Shown: positions 6,806-7,293 of the stretch, piece by piece
How the letters are laid out: each line of letters opens with the position of its first letter
Numbering within the stretch: the stretch's first letter is position 1
Origin: Dialister sp. CAG:486
GTDB taxonomy: Bacteria; Bacillota; Negativicutes; Veillonellales; Dialisteraceae
DNA: 7,293 bases
Reading direction: 5' to 3'
Assembly (NCBI GenBank): GCA_000434475.1
Contig: FR879487.1
Location: 1-7,293, forward strand
The notes under the pieces: generated by a model
Told to the model about the DNA's origin: nothing
Databases searched by the model: none
Seen by the model: only the letters and a program-made list of their open reading frames with translations
Position numbers and translations under genes: made by a program

Positions 6806-6836
6806 CCCCCGATCGAATTTTTCGGTCGGGGGTTTT
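6806..6836 (+). terminator. Rho-independent terminator of the permease gene
   Basis: CCCCCGATCGAA (6806-6817) pairs with TTCGGTCGGGGG (6821-6832) across 12 positions with one G-T wobble. The loop is TTT and TTTT follows. It starts seven bases after the permease stop codon. The 100 bases between it and the next promoter hold only a weak nested hairpin (GGAGATC 6851-6857 with GGTCTCC 6867-6873) and nothing gene-like. Confidence 0.94.
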
Positions 6837-6937
6837 CTATGGAGGTGAAAGGAGATCAGCAGCCGGGGTCTCCTTCGCAGAACGCCTCCTGTGGATGGCT
6901 TCAGCGCTTCTCTCCTGATTTATGAGGTCTTTTCGGC

Positions 6938-6966
6938 TTGACATTTTCCTCATCATCCGATACAAT
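6938..6966 (+). promoter_or_regulatory. Sigma-70-type promoter of the T-box transcript
   Basis: A perfect -35 TTGACA (6938-6943) is separated by exactly 17 bases from a -10 TACAAT (6961-6966), one mismatch from consensus. Transcription would start near 6972-6974, about ten bases before the base of T-box Stem I. The strong match fits a gene whose output is set mainly by the riboswitch. Confidence 0.9.
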
Positions 6967-7158
6967 AAGCACATATTACAAAAGTGCTGATGGAAAAAAG
7001 TACGTATTTCTGATTTTTCACAGAGAGCCGGGAATGCTGGGAACCGGTAAATAGGAAATAGGGAAGTTCTTTCCGGAACTGCATGACTGAAATCGAAGTA
7101 GGTCTTGCCGGGGTGGCTTGCGTTAAGGAGCCGAGAGTTGATCTGATGAAGATGAATG

Positions 7159-7202
7159 AGGGTGGTACCACGGAGAATCCGTCCCTTGGTACCACCCTTT
7201 TT
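7159..7202 (+). terminator. T-box module 1: antiterminator and unusual self-paired terminator
   Basis: In the antiterminator, AGGG (7159-7162) pairs with CCCT (7183-7186), the TGGTACC bulge (7163-7169) is exposed, and ACGGA pairs with TCCGT (7170-7174 with 7178-7182). In the competing terminator, GGGTGGTACC (7160-7169) pairs perfectly with GGTACCACCC (7188-7197), followed by five T residues. Most T-box terminators use the 3' part of the antiterminator as their left arm. Here the left arm is the T-box bulge itself, so terminator formation directly buries the tRNA-binding TGGT. Confidence 0.8.
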
Positions 7203-7220
7203 GTATTCCTTAGATAAATT

Positions 7221-7277
7221 GGGTGGTACCGCGATGAGTCCCCGTCGTCCCTTGATGAGAATAGCAAGGGACTTTTT
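7221..7277 (+). terminator. T-box module 2: second antiterminator and canonical terminator
   Basis: A second T-box sequence GGGTGGTACCGCG (7221-7233) can form an antiterminator by pairing GGG with CCC (7249-7251) above a GCGA/TCGT helix. The competing terminator is canonical: GTCCCTTG (7247-7254) pairs perfectly with CAAGGGAC (7265-7272) around a ten-base loop, followed by TTTTT (7273-7277). No second Stem I lies between the modules, since only 18 bases separate the first T-tract from this T-box. Confidence 0.85.
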
Positions 7278-7283
7278 GTTTCA

Positions 7284-7293
7284 GTGAGAGGAA
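7284..7293 (+). promoter_or_regulatory. Ribosome binding site of an off-window gene
   Basis: GTGAGAGGAA at the very end of the window is a purine-rich Shine-Dalgarno candidate directly after the T-box terminator. It indicates that the regulated coding sequence starts within about ten bases beyond the window. From the T-box class, that gene is likely an aminoacyl-tRNA synthetase or an amino-acid biosynthesis or transport gene. Confidence 0.55.

Larger units (their letters stand above)
6984..7277 (+). promoter_or_regulatory. T-box riboswitch leader with two antiterminator/terminator modules
   Basis: A T-box senses uncharged tRNA through a codon-anticodon contact in Stem I and acceptor-end pairing to TGGN. 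In Stem I the basal helix is 6984-6987 with 7081-7084. A K-turn-like pair of GA bulges sits at 6988-6991 and 7075-7080, and a GGAAA/TTTCC helix at 6992-6996 with 7070-7074. AGTA (6999-7002) lies opposite the specifier side (7061-7069). The upper helix is 7005-7016 with 7049-7060, below AGAGAGCCGG and the CCGG/CCGG distal hairpin (7028-7047). Stem II-like AGTAGGTC, a GCGTTA pseudoknot segment with GGCT/AGCC, and Stem III ATCT/AGAT (7141-7153) follow. TGGT in both T-boxes fits a tRNA with discriminator A. The specifier is probably UUC (Phe, 7067-7069), or else GUU (Val, 7066-7068). The controlled gene is outside the window. Confidence 0.93.

Noticed and set aside
6839..6925. 28-codon ATG reading frame between the permease terminator and the T-box promoter
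   Set aside because: The ATG lies just after the terminator T-tract with no Shine-Dalgarno sequence or promoter. The composition is not protein-like and no family is recognised.
6953..7267. 104-codon minus-strand frame over the T-box
   Set aside because: It is antisense to a clearly recognisable T-box leader and its promoter, with no supporting signals of its own.

Overview
The window looks like a chromosomal segment of a diderm Firmicute of the class Negativicutes, of the Selenomonas/Mitsuokella/Megasphaera type. This is inferred from a tripartite-type RND efflux pair, which needs an outer membrane, together with a Firmicute-style T-box riboswitch, moderately GC-rich genes and strong AGGAGG-type ribosome binding sites. 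No marker gene fixes the genus. All recognised genes and signals lie on the + strand.

Layout. (1) 1-163: a non-coding leader consisting almost entirely of seven-base tandem repeats (CTAATCC/CTAGTCA type) that end just before a ribosome binding site. (2) 164-4311: a two-gene, translationally coupled operon. It encodes a lipoprotein periplasmic adaptor (membrane fusion protein) and a 1028-residue RND permease that resembles Pseudomonas TriC. No outer-membrane channel gene is in the window. (3) 4328-4449: two strong intrinsic terminators with a GGTTCAG heptad tract between them. (4) 4457-5037: a gene-free mosaic of palindromic and dispersed repeats. It includes two inverted modules sharing the 17-mer AATGCTATTAAGTTAAG, and a second heptad tract nearly identical to part of the one at 1-163. 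The efflux operon is therefore bracketed by the same repeat families. (5) 5041-5380: an AT-rich promoter region and a long structured leader. (6) 5381-6799: an AAT/APC-family amino-acid permease related to ThrP(YifK)/ProY, ended by a strong terminator at 6806-6836. (7) 6938-7293: a near-consensus promoter followed by a T-box leader, which ends in a ribosome binding site at the window edge. The regulated gene lies just beyond the window.

The most unusual item is the T-box. It has one complete Stem I/II/III region but two consecutive antiterminator/terminator modules (7159-7202 and 7221-7277). The first terminator is made by the T-box sequence itself pairing with a perfect 10-base complement, GGTACCACCC. 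That complement could equally pair with the second T-box, which suggests a two-step or three-way switch. The specifier triplet reads best as UUC (Phe), with GUU (Val) as the alternative. The other notable item is the heptad and palindrome repeat system flanking the efflux operon.
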